Assembly (NCBI GenBank): GCA_030612185.1
Contig: JAUWOI010000172.1
Location: forward strand, 1 to 8,445
DNA: 8,445 bases
From: Anaerolineae bacterium
GTDB lineage: Bacteria; Chloroflexota; Anaerolineae; B4-G1
Reading direction: 5' to 3'
Shown here: piece after piece, positions 1 through 5,706 of the stretch
How positions within the stretch are numbered: position 1 is the stretch's first letter
How the letters are laid out: the number at the start of each line of letters is the position of its first letter
Made by a program: the position numbers and the translations under genes
Notes under the pieces: model-generated
Databases searched by the model: none
Seen by the model: only the letters and a program-made list of their open reading frames with translations
What the model was told of the DNA's origin: nothing

Positions 1-855
1 GAGGCTGTCCACGACGTCGAGGTTGGCCCACAGTGCCTCGACCTCCTCTTGTGAGCGCAGCGGCGGATTCATCCGGCCCAGCGGCCCCAGGCGGGCTTCG
101 TCTGCACTGGTGAGGAACAGGTGGTGAGGGGTGACTTCGCAGGTGACCGGCATCCCCCGCGCCTTCGCGTCGCGGATGAGGGCCAATTCCGCCCCGGTGG
201 TGACGTGGCAGATGTGCAGCCGGTGCTGGAAGTGGTCGGCCAGCACCAGGGCGCGAGCCACGGCCAGGGCAGCGCACAGGGGCGGGCGGCGTTGGCCCTG
301 CTCAGCGAAATGGGCGACGGCCTCCTCGTCCTCGGCGTGGACGGCGATGAGACCGGGATAATGCTTAAAGTGGGCTACTTGTCCCGCCAGGTCAGCCACG
401 AGCAGGCTGCCCGTGCTGGAGCCCATGTAAAGTTTCAGCCCCACGGCTTCTTCCAGCTGGGCAACCTCTGTGGCATTATCTGCGGTCGCGCCGGCGAAGA
501 GGCCAAAGTCGCAGACGGCTTTGGATGTGGCCAGGGCCAGCGTCCGCGCCAGTGTCTCCTGGTTGGTGATGGGCGGCTGGGTGTTGGGCATCGCCAGCAC
601 GGTGGTGAAGCCGCCCGCCAGTGCCGCGCAGGTGCCGCTGGTGAAGTCCTCTTTGTGCTCCCCGCCGGGCTCCCGCAGGTGGACGTGGGGGTCAATCAGG
701 CCAGGGAACACCAGCAGGCCGCCGGCATCCACGACGCGAGCGCCTGCTGGGGCGCTCAGCGCGGGGCCGACGGCGGCGATGGTTTCGCCCTCGATCAGGA
801 CGTCGGCACGCTCCACGGCTTCTGGCGTGACCACCGTGCCGTTGTGGATAAGCAT
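1..855 (-). CDS. pyrC: Dihydroorotase (3' end outside window)
   Basis: Catalyses reversible ring closure of N-carbamoyl-L-aspartate to L-dihydroorotate, the third step of UMP synthesis, in the cytoplasm. The visible 285 residues begin MLIHNGTVVTPEA and show the amidohydrolase metal site PGLIDPHVHLREPG (His57, His59), a lysine in GLKLYMGSSTG (Lys141, at the place of the carboxylated lysine of CAD-type enzymes), AVHAEDE (His173), ICHVTTGAEL (His217) and the substrate-loop motif MNPPLRS (262-268). The catalytic Asp region (usually TDHAPH) and the C-terminus lie beyond base 1, so this is about two thirds of the usual length. The ATG at 855-853 starts 8 nt after the stop of the HicB-like gene. Its ribosome binding site (GAGGAAG) lies inside the end of that gene, which implies co-transcription and probably coupled translation. 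The family call is very secure. Confidence 0.96.
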   Translation of the reverse strand, partial: MLIHNGTVVTPEAVERADVLIEGETIAAVGPALSAPAGARVVDAGGLLVFPGLIDPHVHLREPGGEHKEDFTSGTCAALAGGFTTVLAMPNTQPPITNQETLARTLALATSKAVCDFGLFAGATADNATEVAQLEEAVGLKLYMGSSTGSLLVADLAGQVAHFKHYPGLIAVHAEDEEAVAHFAEQGQRRPPLCAALAVARALVLADHFQHRLHICHVTTGAELALIRDAKARGMPVTCEVTPHHLFLTSADEARLGPLGRMNPPLRSQEEVEALWANLDVVDSL

Positions 856-863
856 ATACCCGG

Positions 864-1076
864 TCAAACTTCCTCAAGCCTTAATGGATCACCAGCGGCT
901 CGCATCGAGGCAATCAGTGCCCCGGCCACCCTCGGGGCCAGTTCCAGGACTTCTTCAATAGTGTCTCCGGCTACGATCAGATTGGGCAGATCAGAACTGG
1001 TCGCTACATAGCGATAGTCGCTGCCATCGTTCAGTTCCTCAACCTCAATCGGTAGGTCGTATAGTACTTCCGCCAC
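864..1076 (-). CDS. Small HicB-like antitoxin-fold protein (DUF1902-like), solitary
   Basis: A 70-residue acidic protein beginning M(GTG)AEVLYDLPIEVEEL. The core YRYVATSSDLPNLIVAGDTIEEVLELAPRVAGALI fits the compact HicB/DUF1902 fold: two beta strands, then 'tSpDLPgLiveGdTleEvle' and a helix. Family members usually neutralise HicA RNases or occur alone. No HicA-like ORF is present on either side; the neighbours are the folate cyclo-ligase gene and pyrC. The GTG start is supported by GGGAGGT at 1083-1089 with a 6-nt spacer. The gene ends 8 nt before the pyrC ATG and its last codons contain the pyrC ribosome binding site. It may therefore act mainly as an upstream translational lead-in for pyrC. 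The fold assignment is by motif resemblance only and the function is unknown. Confidence 0.65.
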   Translation of the reverse strand: MAEVLYDLPIEVEELNDGSDYRYVATSSDLPNLIVAGDTIEEVLELAPRVAGALIASMRAAGDPLRLEEV

Positions 1077-1137
1077 CTTTGCACCTCCCTACGCACGTCA
1101 CTTCAGCCAGAAGACCCCTAGATGCCTCTCCCAATAC

Positions 1138-1147
1138 CATCCGGATG
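1138..1147. repeat. 10-bp perfect palindrome in the cyclo-ligase/HicB-like gap
   Basis: CATCCGGATG is a perfect palindrome in the 110-nt gap (1077-1186) between the cyclo-ligase stop and the HicB-like start. HicB-type proteins often bind palindromes near their own genes, so this could be an operator, but nothing else supports that. I see no convincing terminator or promoter in the gap. Confidence 0.25.
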
Positions 1148-1186
1148 TACTACCAATTGACATCCTGCTATCTATTTGCGATCTTG

Positions 1187-1795
1187 TCAAGGCGGCCCGA
1201 TGGCGAACATCTCGCTGGGCGTGACGATCCAGTCCATCCGCTGGTCGTGCTCATCACAGAGCAGCGCGTCGGCCAGACACTCGTCGTGGGCCACCCCCAC
1301 GCGCAGGGCCGGCGTGGTGGGGAGAAATCGGTCGTAGTACCCCCCGCCGAACCCCAGCCGTCCCCCCTGCCGGTCGAAGGCCACGCCGGGCACCAGCACC
1401 ACATCCAGCGCGGCAGAGTCCACGACCGGGAGGTCCGCTGTGGGTTCCAACATGCCCAAGCGGTGGTGCACCAGGCGGGTGGGATCGTAGAGGTGGAGGA
1501 CCAGGTGGTGTCCATCTATGCGGGGGACAACCCAGCGGACGTGAGGGAGGAGGCCGAAGAGTCGCCCCAGGTCCGGCTCATTGCGGAAGGCCAGGTAGGT
1601 GAGGATACTGGTGGGTTGGTTGGCTGGTTGGTTAGTTGGTTGGTCGCGTTTTTTGAGGGTGATGTCCTGGGCCTGTTGTAGCGGCGGCCAGGCGGCCAGT
1701 CGCCGACAGATGGCGGCGGAGGCGGAACCGACTTCCTCGGCGGTGAGGCGCTCCCGCAGGGAGCAGAAGTGACGGCGGAGTTGGGGTTTATCCAT
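1187..1795 (-). CDS. 5-formyltetrahydrofolate cyclo-ligase with in-frame repeat insertion
   Basis: ATP-dependent conversion of 5-formyl-THF to 5,10-methenyl-THF, returning stored folate to the one-carbon pool. The 202-residue protein starts MDKPQLRRHFCSLRERLTAEEV, the usual N-terminal helix with basic residues. It continues through ILTYLAFRNEPDLGRL and VVPRIDG, and ends with the signature LGFGGGYYDRFL that shapes the ATP/folate site. An in-frame ATG at 1828 would add 11 residues, but these do not look like the family and neither start has a Shine-Dalgarno sequence. I chose 1795 because it matches the family N-terminus. Residues about 51-63 (DQPTNQPANQPTS) are encoded by a TTGG-type simple repeat lying between two otherwise adjacent conserved segments. 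The gene follows pyrK and precedes the HicB-like gene on the same strand. Its link to pyrimidine synthesis may be only operonic. Confidence 0.9.
   Translation of the reverse strand: MDKPQLRRHFCSLRERLTAEEVGSASAAICRRLAAWPPLQQAQDITLKKRDQPTNQPANQPTSILTYLAFRNEPDLGRLFGLLPHVRWVVPRIDGHHLVLHLYDPTRLVHHRLGMLEPTADLPVVDSAALDVVLVPGVAFDRQGGRLGFGGGYYDRFLPTTPALRVGVAHDECLADALLCDEHDQRMDWIVTPSEMFAIGPP
1612..1644. repeat. TTGG-type simple repeat inside the cyclo-ligase gene
   Basis: About 33 bp of TTGGTTGG/TTGGCTGG/TTGGTTAG units (plus-strand reading). On the coding strand it gives Gln-Pro-Thr-Asn-type residues in frame. It lies between the N-terminal helices and the first conserved strand of the cyclo-ligase. 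Confidence 0.85.
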
Positions 1796-1822
1796 CGTAC
1801 ATACACAATGCACAGCGGGTTG

Positions 1823-1850
1823 CGTCATGCGTCAAACGTCAAACGTGAGA
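1823..1850. repeat. Heptamer repeat, four units of CGTCAAA type
   Basis: Four consecutive 7-bp units on the plus strand: CGTCATG, CGTCAAA, CGTCAAA, CGTGAGA. They fill most of the gap between the pyrK stop (1855) and the cyclo-ligase start (1795). The unit differs from the TTGG and ATTCGTAR families elsewhere in the cluster. The outer two units are degenerate. Confidence 0.65.
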
Positions 1851-1854
1851 ATAC

Positions 1855-2631
1855 CTACCGTATGGGCAACCTCCGGCCTGTGGCGCTGCGGTGGACTTGG
1901 CCGAAGTCGCGCAGGCCGTCCAGTTGCTCCACATCGAACACCGGCCCGTCCTGGCAGACCAGCAATCCGTCCAGGGCGCACTGCCCGCAGATGCCGAAGC
2001 CACATTTCATGTACCGTTCCACGCTCAACTGACCGGGGATGTCCCGCTCTCGGCACAGCCGGTGGATGGCGACGAGCATCGGTTCGGGGCCGCAGGCGTA
2101 GATGGTTGGGTGGTTGGTTGGGTGGGTGATCAGGTCGGTGATGTAGCCTCTGTGGCCGAGGGAGCCGTCGTCGGTGGCGAGGAGGAGATCTACTCCCAGG
2201 GCACGGAACTGCTCGACGTAGAGCAGGTCGAGGGCTGTGCGAGCGCCGAGGGCGACGGTGGTGGGGATGCCGCGTTCGACGGCGCGGGCGGCTAGGAAGT
2301 AGAGTGGGGCCGCGCCGTAGCCCCCGGCCACCAGTAGAGCCGGTCGGTCCTGGCGTAGCGAGAAGCCGCGCCCGTAGGGGCCGCGCCAGCCCACGCGGTC
2401 GCCCACCTTGCGCTGGTGTAGCGCCGTGCTGAAAGGCCCCACGCGGGCGATGGTCACCGTGAGCGGAGCGGGGTGGGCGATGGAGATGGGTTTCTCGTCC
2501 ACGCCGGGCAGCCAGAGCATGACGAACTGCCCCGGCTCCGCCTCCGGCATCTCGGCATCCAGCACAAAGGTGCGGACGGTGCGGGTCTCATCCCGAACCT
2601 CACAGATGCGTACGGTTTGTGGCAGGGTCAC
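1855..2631 (-). CDS. pyrK: Dihydroorotate dehydrogenase B, electron-transfer (FAD/[2Fe-2S]) subunit
   Basis: Passes electrons from PyrD's FMN through a [2Fe-2S] cluster and FAD to NAD+. The 258-residue protein has a ferredoxin-reductase FAD domain (KPISIAHP, residues 47-54, a variant of the RPxS flavin motif), an NAD-binding motif GGYGAAPLYFLA (103-114), YACGPEPML (178-186), and a C-terminal cluster motif MKCGFGICGQC...VCQDGPVF with Cys210, Cys215, Cys218 and Cys226. The GTG start at 2631 has GGAAGGA upstream with a spacer of about 8 nt. The frame stays open upstream to 2841, but that part overlaps pyrD and does not look like PyrK. Residues 169-176 (THPTNHPT) come from a TTGG-type simple repeat in the loop before YACGP. 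The gene lies 85 nt after pyrD, its partner subunit. Confidence 0.94.
   Translation of the reverse strand: MTLPQTVRICEVRDETRTVRTFVLDAEMPEAEPGQFVMLWLPGVDEKPISIAHPAPLTVTIARVGPFSTALHQRKVGDRVGWRGPYGRGFSLRQDRPALLVAGGYGAAPLYFLAARAVERGIPTTVALGARTALDLLYVEQFRALGVDLLLATDDGSLGHRGYITDLITHPTNHPTIYACGPEPMLVAIHRLCRERDIPGQLSVERYMKCGFGICGQCALDGLLVCQDGPVFDVEQLDGLRDFGQVHRSATGRRLPIR
2103..2127. repeat. TTGG/TGGG simple repeat inside pyrK
   Basis: About 25 bp of TGGTTGGG-type units (plus-strand reading). They encode the His-Pro-Thr-Asn loop residues 169-176 of PyrK, immediately before the conserved YACGP motif. The frame is kept. Confidence 0.8.
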
Positions 2632-2683
2632 TCGTTGGTTCCTTCCTGATCCGTTGCTGTCCTGCAATCCGCGTTCTCCAGCA

Positions 2684-2712
2684 AGTGTACCACAGGGGGT
2701 GGGTTCTGAAAA
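2684..2712 (-). promoter_or_regulatory. Weak candidate internal promoter upstream of pyrK
   Basis: On the minus strand TTTTCA (2712-2707) and TACACT (2689-2684) are separated by 17 bp in the 85-nt pyrD-pyrK gap. The match to consensus is partial, especially at -35. It could give pyrK and downstream genes some independent expression. Confidence 0.25.
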
Positions 2713-2716
2713 GTTC

Positions 2717-3649
2717 TTACCCCACCGCCCTCCCCCGAAACTCCTCCAACCCACCATACCCGTGCCGCTCCATATAATCCCGCAGTCCCTCGCACACCTC
2801 CCGGAAGACCTCCATCCCCCGGTAGTGGATGGCTGAGCCAATGCCGACGGCGGTCGCTCCCACCAGGATCATCTCCACCGCGTCCCGTCCGGTCGTCACT
2901 CCGCCCATCGCCACCACCGGCACGTCCACCGCCCGGCATAAGTCGCGTACGCAGCGCACGGCGATAGGGCGTATGGCCGGGCCGCTCACGCCGCCTGTCT
3001 CGTGGGATAGCACCGGGCGGCAGGTCTCCACGTCCAAAATCAGCCCTGGCCCCAGGCTATTGATGGCGGTGATGCCGTCCGCGCCGGCCTCCACCACCGC
3101 TTGTGCGATTTCCACGACGTCGGTCACGTTGGGCGAGAGTTTCACCAGCACCGGAATGTCGGTGTTCTGCTTCACCCGGCGCGTGACCTGAGATGCGACG
3201 TAGGGATCGGCGGCGAACATAAGCCGGTAGCGGTCGTCTATGTTGGGACAGGAGATGTTGATCTCGATGAGGTCGGGTTCCGCTTCGGAGATGAAGCGGG
3301 CCACGGTGCCGAAGTCATAGATGGTCTCGGCGAAGATGCTGGCGATGACCGGCACTCCTAGCGGTGACAGTTGTTCCCTGGCAGCCTGTATCTCCTCCAC
3401 CATCACCTCGACGCCCGGATTGGAGAGGCCCACGGCGTTGATCAGCCCCGGCCCCCAGTCCAGGATCGTCGGGTTCGGGTAGCCGGGGCGGGGCTTGAGG
3501 CTGCACGATTTGGTGGTGACGGCCCCTGCGCCAGCCCTCGACACCCGCACCAGTATCTCGTGGGTCAGGCCGAGTATGCCAGCGGCGAGAACTGTGGGAT
3601 TGGGCAGGGTGACCCCGCACAGATTGACGGTCAGGTCAGGCTCATTCAT
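2717..3649 (-). CDS. pyrD: Dihydroorotate dehydrogenase B, catalytic (FMN) subunit
   Basis: Oxidises dihydroorotate to orotate in the cytosol, the fourth UMP step. The 310 residues match the class 1B subunit. They show the N-terminal NLCGVTLPNPTVLAAG, FMN-contact TTKSCS (Lys47) with the following PRPGYPNP, the active-site Cys134 in EINISCPN (class 2 enzymes have Ser here), LVKLSPNV (Lys170), AINSLGPG (Asn197), MGGVTTGRD (248-256) and VGIGSA (268-273). The presence of pyrK just downstream confirms the NAD-dependent 1B type. The start is ATG at 3649; a second ATG at 3645 is out of frame. The start is preceded by an ATTCGTAR 8-mer array with no recognisable Shine-Dalgarno, so initiation probably depends on coupling or on an unstructured leader. 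The gap from pyrE is 56 nt and almost entirely repeat. Confidence 0.96.
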   Translation of the reverse strand: MNEPDLTVNLCGVTLPNPTVLAAGILGLTHEILVRVSRAGAGAVTTKSCSLKPRPGYPNPTILDWGPGLINAVGLSNPGVEVMVEEIQAAREQLSPLGVPVIASIFAETIYDFGTVARFISEAEPDLIEINISCPNIDDRYRLMFAADPYVASQVTRRVKQNTDIPVLVKLSPNVTDVVEIAQAVVEAGADGITAINSLGPGLILDVETCRPVLSHETGGVSGPAIRPIAVRCVRDLCRAVDVPVVAMGGVTTGRDAVEMILVGATAVGIGSAIHYRGMEVFREVCEGLRDYMERHGYGGLEEFRGRAVG

Positions 3650-3652
3650 ACC

Positions 3653-3713
3653 CGAATCTACGAATTTACGAATCTACGAATTTACGAATCTACGAACCCA
3701 CGAATCTACGAAT
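3653..3713. repeat. Octamer tandem array between pyrE and pyrD
   Basis: About eight consecutive 8-bp units read on the minus strand as ATTCGTAG, ATTCGTGG, GTTCGTAG, ATTCGTAA, ATTCGTAG, ATTCGTAA, ATTCGTAG, then a degenerate ATTCGGGT ending at the pyrD ATG. The array fills the whole pyrE-pyrD gap. Its first unit supplies the last codons and the TAG stop of pyrE. Confidence 0.92.
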
Positions 3714-4353
3714 CCCGAAGATAGGCCAGCCCCTTGGCGTATTGGGCCGGCGTGATACAGGCACTTTCTCTCAGCACGTCCAAGACCTGGGTGAGGGTCA
3801 GGACGGCGTGCAGCCGGTAATCATGTCTGGACAGGTCCTCCGCGCCCCCTTGTTCCCGATCTATCAGCACCAGTACGTCGCGCACGGTGAGCCCGGCTGC
3901 CTCCAGCGGCCGGGTGGCCTCCAGTTTGCTGTCGCCCCGCGTGATCAGGTCGTCTACCAACAGCACTGTTTCTCCTGGCTCGAAGGCCCCCTCGATGGCG
4001 CGGCGGGTGCCGTGCGCCTTAACCTCCAGGCGCGGGTAGATCAGCGGGCGGTTCATTTCCAGCGCCAGCGCCACCCCGATGGGCAGGCCCGCGTAGGGGA
4101 TGGCGGCGAAACGGTCGAACTCGAGCCCGCGGGCGACCTCGGCCATCGCCTGGGCCACCTGGCGCAGCAGCGGCGGGTGGCTCACCAGCAGCCGCAGGTC
4201 AATGTAGATGGGAGAGGTGAGGCCAGATTTGAGGGTGAAGGTGCCGAACTGGATGCAGCCGTGGGTGAATAGTTGGTTGGTTAGTTGGTTGGTTAGTTGG
4301 TTGGTTAGTTGGTTGGTTTGTTGGATGGATGGTTGGTTTGTTGGTTGGGTCAT
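3706..4353 (-). CDS. pyrE: Orotate phosphoribosyltransferase with repeat-encoded N-terminus
   Basis: Transfers ribose-5-phosphate from PRPP to orotate to give OMP. In the 215-residue protein, [23 protein letters not shown] (32-54) is the orotate-binding hood and sheet. [14 protein letters not shown] (111-124) is the flexible catalytic loop, and [14 protein letters not shown] (130-143) is the PRPP-binding motif. Residues 2-28 (TQPTNQPSI..., then TNQL units) are encoded by a 12-bp simple repeat that replaces the usual short N-terminal helix. The ATG at 4353 overlaps the pyrF stop as ATGA and has GGGAGG with a 7-nt spacer, so coupled translation is likely. The frame is open further upstream to 4653, but that stretch lies antisense-free inside pyrF and has no family resemblance. 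The last residues and stop are formed by the first ATTCGTAG unit. Confidence 0.95.
   Translation of the reverse strand: MTQPTNQPSIQQTNQLTNQLTNQLTNQLFTHGCIQFGTFTLKSGLTSPIYIDLRLLVSHPPLLRQVAQAMAEVARGLEFDRFAAIPYAGLPIGVALALEMNRPLIYPRLEVKAHGTRRAIEGAFEPGETVLLVDDLITRGDSKLEATRPLEAAGLTVRDVLVLIDREQGGAEDLSRHDYRLHAVLTLTQVLDVLRESACITPAQYAKGLAYLRDS
4271..4350. repeat. 12-bp TTGGTTGGTTAG repeat encoding the PyrE N-terminus
   Basis: About 80 bp on the plus strand. Three near-perfect TTGGTTGGTTAG units are followed by degenerate TTGGTTTG/TTGGATGG units. On the coding strand each 12-bp unit encodes Leu-Thr-Asn-Gln. The repeat starts right after the pyrE start codon. Unit copy-number change by 12 bp would keep the frame; change by 4 bp would break it. 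Confidence 0.93.
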
Positions 4354-5297
4354 CGGGTTGCCTCCCGGAATCGGTTGATTTGGTTGCGCAGGGCCAATGC
4401 AGCGGCGCGGGCGGCTTCGGCGAAGGCGGGGCCTGGGGAGGCGTAGAGGATGGAGCGCGAGGAGTTGATGACCGGGCCGATGCCGCCATTGGTGGGGCCG
4501 TGCGTGACTGCTGCTTCCAGGCTCCCCCCCTGCGCTCCGACACCGGGGATCAGAAATGGCAGAGCGGGGGCAATCTCCCGTAGGCGAGCCAGTTCTTCGG
4601 GGTACGTGGCCCCGACGACCAGGCCGCAACTGCCCGGATGTTCGGCGTCCCACTGTACTGCTAGACGGGCGACCTCTTCATAGAGCGCACCGCCGTAAAC
4701 AGGCGGTGTTGGGCTGATTCCCGACCCAGCACTGGCTCTTTCAGGCCGGTGCACTCGTCCATCCAGCGTGTAATGCCTTTCAGGCCGGTGCACTCGCAGG
4801 TCCTGCAGGTCCGGGGCGGAGGGGTTGGAGGTGCGGGCCAAGAGGAAGATGCCATGCTTCTCGCTGGCAAGGAACGGGCGCAGTGCATCCAGCCCCAGGT
4901 ATGGGTTGGCTGTGACCGCATCCACGCCCAGCGTCTCGAACGCGGCGCGGGCGTAGGCGGTGGCGGTGTGACCCACGTCGTTGAACTTGGCGTCGAGGAT
5001 GACGGGCAGGTGGCTGGGGATGCACGTGATGAGATCCTGAAGCGCGTGCAGGCCCGCGGGTCCCTCGGCCAGCCAGAAGCCCAGGTTGGGCTTGTAGGCG
5101 CAGGCCAGGTCGGCGGTGGCCTCGACGATGGCGCGGCCGAAGGCGAGCAGTGGGTTCTCGGAGCCTCTGACGGTGTCGGGTAGCCTGTCCATCACGGGGT
5201 CGAGGCCGATGCACAGCCAGGAGTTGTTGGTTTGTTGGGCGGTGGTTAGTTTGTTTGTTAGTTTGTTAGTTTGTTTGTTAGTTGGTTTGTTATTCAT
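4350..5297 (-). CDS. pyrF: Orotidine 5'-phosphate decarboxylase (long form) with repeat N-terminus and internal insertion
   Basis: Decarboxylates OMP to UMP, the last step. The 315 residues include WLCIGLDPV (27-35), AYKPNLGF (67-74), the catalytic [11 protein letters not shown] (101-111, the Lys104/Asp107 pair), TANPYLGLD (129-137), [17 protein letters not shown] (151-167), [12 protein letters not shown] (225-236), PGVGAQGG (251-258) and the phosphate-binding [10 protein letters not shown] (277-286). This matches the long (about 270-280 residue) type. It is longer here because residues 2-25 are TNKL/TNKQ-type repeat and residues about 168-200 are an insertion containing RVHRPER twice. The ATG at 5297 overlaps the end of the four-helix-bundle gene by 8 nt and has no Shine-Dalgarno, suggesting coupled initiation. 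The stop overlaps the pyrE ATG. Confidence 0.94.
   Translation of the reverse strand: MNNKPTNKQTNKLTNKLTTAQQTNNSWLCIGLDPVMDRLPDTVRGSENPLLAFGRAIVEATADLACAYKPNLGFWLAEGPAGLHALQDLITCIPSHLPVILDAKFNDVGHTATAYARAAFETLGVDAVTANPYLGLDALRPFLASEKHGIFLLARTSNPSAPDLQDLRVHRPERHYTLDGRVHRPERASAGSGISPTPPVYGGALYEEVARLAVQWDAEHPGSCGLVVGATYPEELARLREIAPALPFLIPGVGAQGGSLEAAVTHGPTNGGIGPVINSSRSILYASPGPAFAEAARAAALALRNQINRFREATR
4688..4708. repeat. Inverted repeat (hairpin) at the edge of the pyrF insertion
   Basis: CACCGCC and GGCGGTG form a perfect 7-bp stem around the 7-nt loop GTAAACA. It lies at the 3' side (coding sense) of the non-conserved insertion in PyrF. It has no T-tract, so I do not call it a terminator. Confidence 0.6.
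4738..4796. repeat. 39-bp-period direct repeat inside pyrF
   Basis: Two identical 20-bp copies at 4738-4757 and 4777-4796 (plus-strand start CTTTCAGGCC, end GGTGCACTCG) are spaced 39 bp apart. The period is a multiple of three, so the frame is kept and RVHRPER appears twice in PyrF. The stretch sits between DLQDL and GGALYEE, which are normally close together in this enzyme. It looks like an inserted copy of an interspersed repeat. Confidence 0.9.
5223..5292. repeat. TTTG/TTAG simple repeat encoding the PyrF N-terminus
   Basis: About 70 bp of GTTTGTTTGTTA-type 12-bp units (plus strand), a variant of the TTGGTTGGTTAG unit in pyrE with G-to-T changes. It encodes Leu-Thr-Asn-Lys units and occupies the first 25 or so codons of pyrF. 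It also touches the stop of the upstream four-helix-bundle gene. Confidence 0.9.
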
Positions 5298-5697
5298 TGG
5301 TAGAGATGGTATAAGGAGCAGGGGGTTCTTTGACGATGCGTTTGCGCTGATAGCCGATGTAGGCATTGACCTCCTTGGCTAGTTGGGTGAGTTCGTTCAT
5401 CCAATGGTCGAATTGTTCCTGTGTGATGAGAGTGCGGCGAATGGCGCGGCGAAGCCAATAGCGGGTCTCTTTGAGGGAACCGCGAGCGTAATACAGGAAG
5501 TTGATTACATCCCTGGGGTGAAAGCGCCCGGTGCTTTCGGCGATGTTGGCCCCAATCGAGTCAGTCGCTCTGGTCAGTTGCTTGCCTAAGGTGTCCCGCG
5601 CAAAGGGCTGCCAGGAGACCACCGTTTCCCATATTTCATCGGCCAGTTGCTCAGCCCGATTGTACATCCGCGACTCTTCAATGTCCTGGTATGCCAC
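5290..5697 (-). CDS. Four-helix-bundle protein (23S rRNA intervening-sequence protein family)
   Basis: A 135-residue helical protein with the family signature GKQLTRATDSIGANIAESTGR (38-58) and FLYYARGSLKETRYWLRRAI (67-86). Related small proteins are encoded in 23S rRNA intervening sequences and as scattered free-standing genes, and the Avd protein of diversity-generating retroelements shares the fold. The biochemical role is not established. The start is GTG at 5697 with AGGAGG at 5703-5708 and a 5-nt spacer; an overlapping ATG next to it is out of frame. The tail [11 protein letters not shown] overlaps the pyrF start by 8 nt. The gene sits between pyrB and pyrF, whose order is otherwise a plain pathway operon. 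It is bracketed by simple repeats in opposite orientation, so it looks inserted. No reverse transcriptase or variable repeat is seen. Confidence 0.9.
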   Translation of the reverse strand: MAYQDIEESRMYNRAEQLADEIWETVVSWQPFARDTLGKQLTRATDSIGANIAESTGRFHPRDVINFLYYARGSLKETRYWLRRAIRRTLITQEQFDHWMNELTQLAKEVNAYIGYQRKRIVKEPPAPYTISTNE

Positions 5698-5706
5698 CCC
5701 ATCCTC

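Noticed and set aside
121..1011. A 296-residue open frame on the plus strand
   Set aside because: It lies antisense to the secure pyrC and HicB-like genes, and its composition (Gly, Gln, Ala rich, no domain) is that of a shadow frame in high-GC DNA.
1157..1185. Plus-strand TTGACA as a promoter
   Set aside because: No acceptable -10 box at 16-18 bp and no gene downstream on that strand.
1079..1681. A 200-residue plus-strand open frame
   Set aside because: Antisense to the cyclo-ligase gene; the WLVSWLV stretch is just the repeat read on the other strand.
2632..2841. Longer start for pyrK at 2841
   Set aside because: The extra 70 residues overlap pyrD and do not resemble the PyrK N-terminus; the GTG at 2631 has a ribosome binding site.
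4354..4653. Longer start for pyrE at 4653
   Set aside because: The extra 100 residues are an Arg/Pro-rich shadow of pyrF; the ATG at 4353 overlaps the pyrF stop and has GGGAGG.
5290..5697. Diversity-generating retroelement accessory gene (avd)
   Set aside because: The fold is related, but no reverse transcriptase, template repeat or variable repeat is present in the window.
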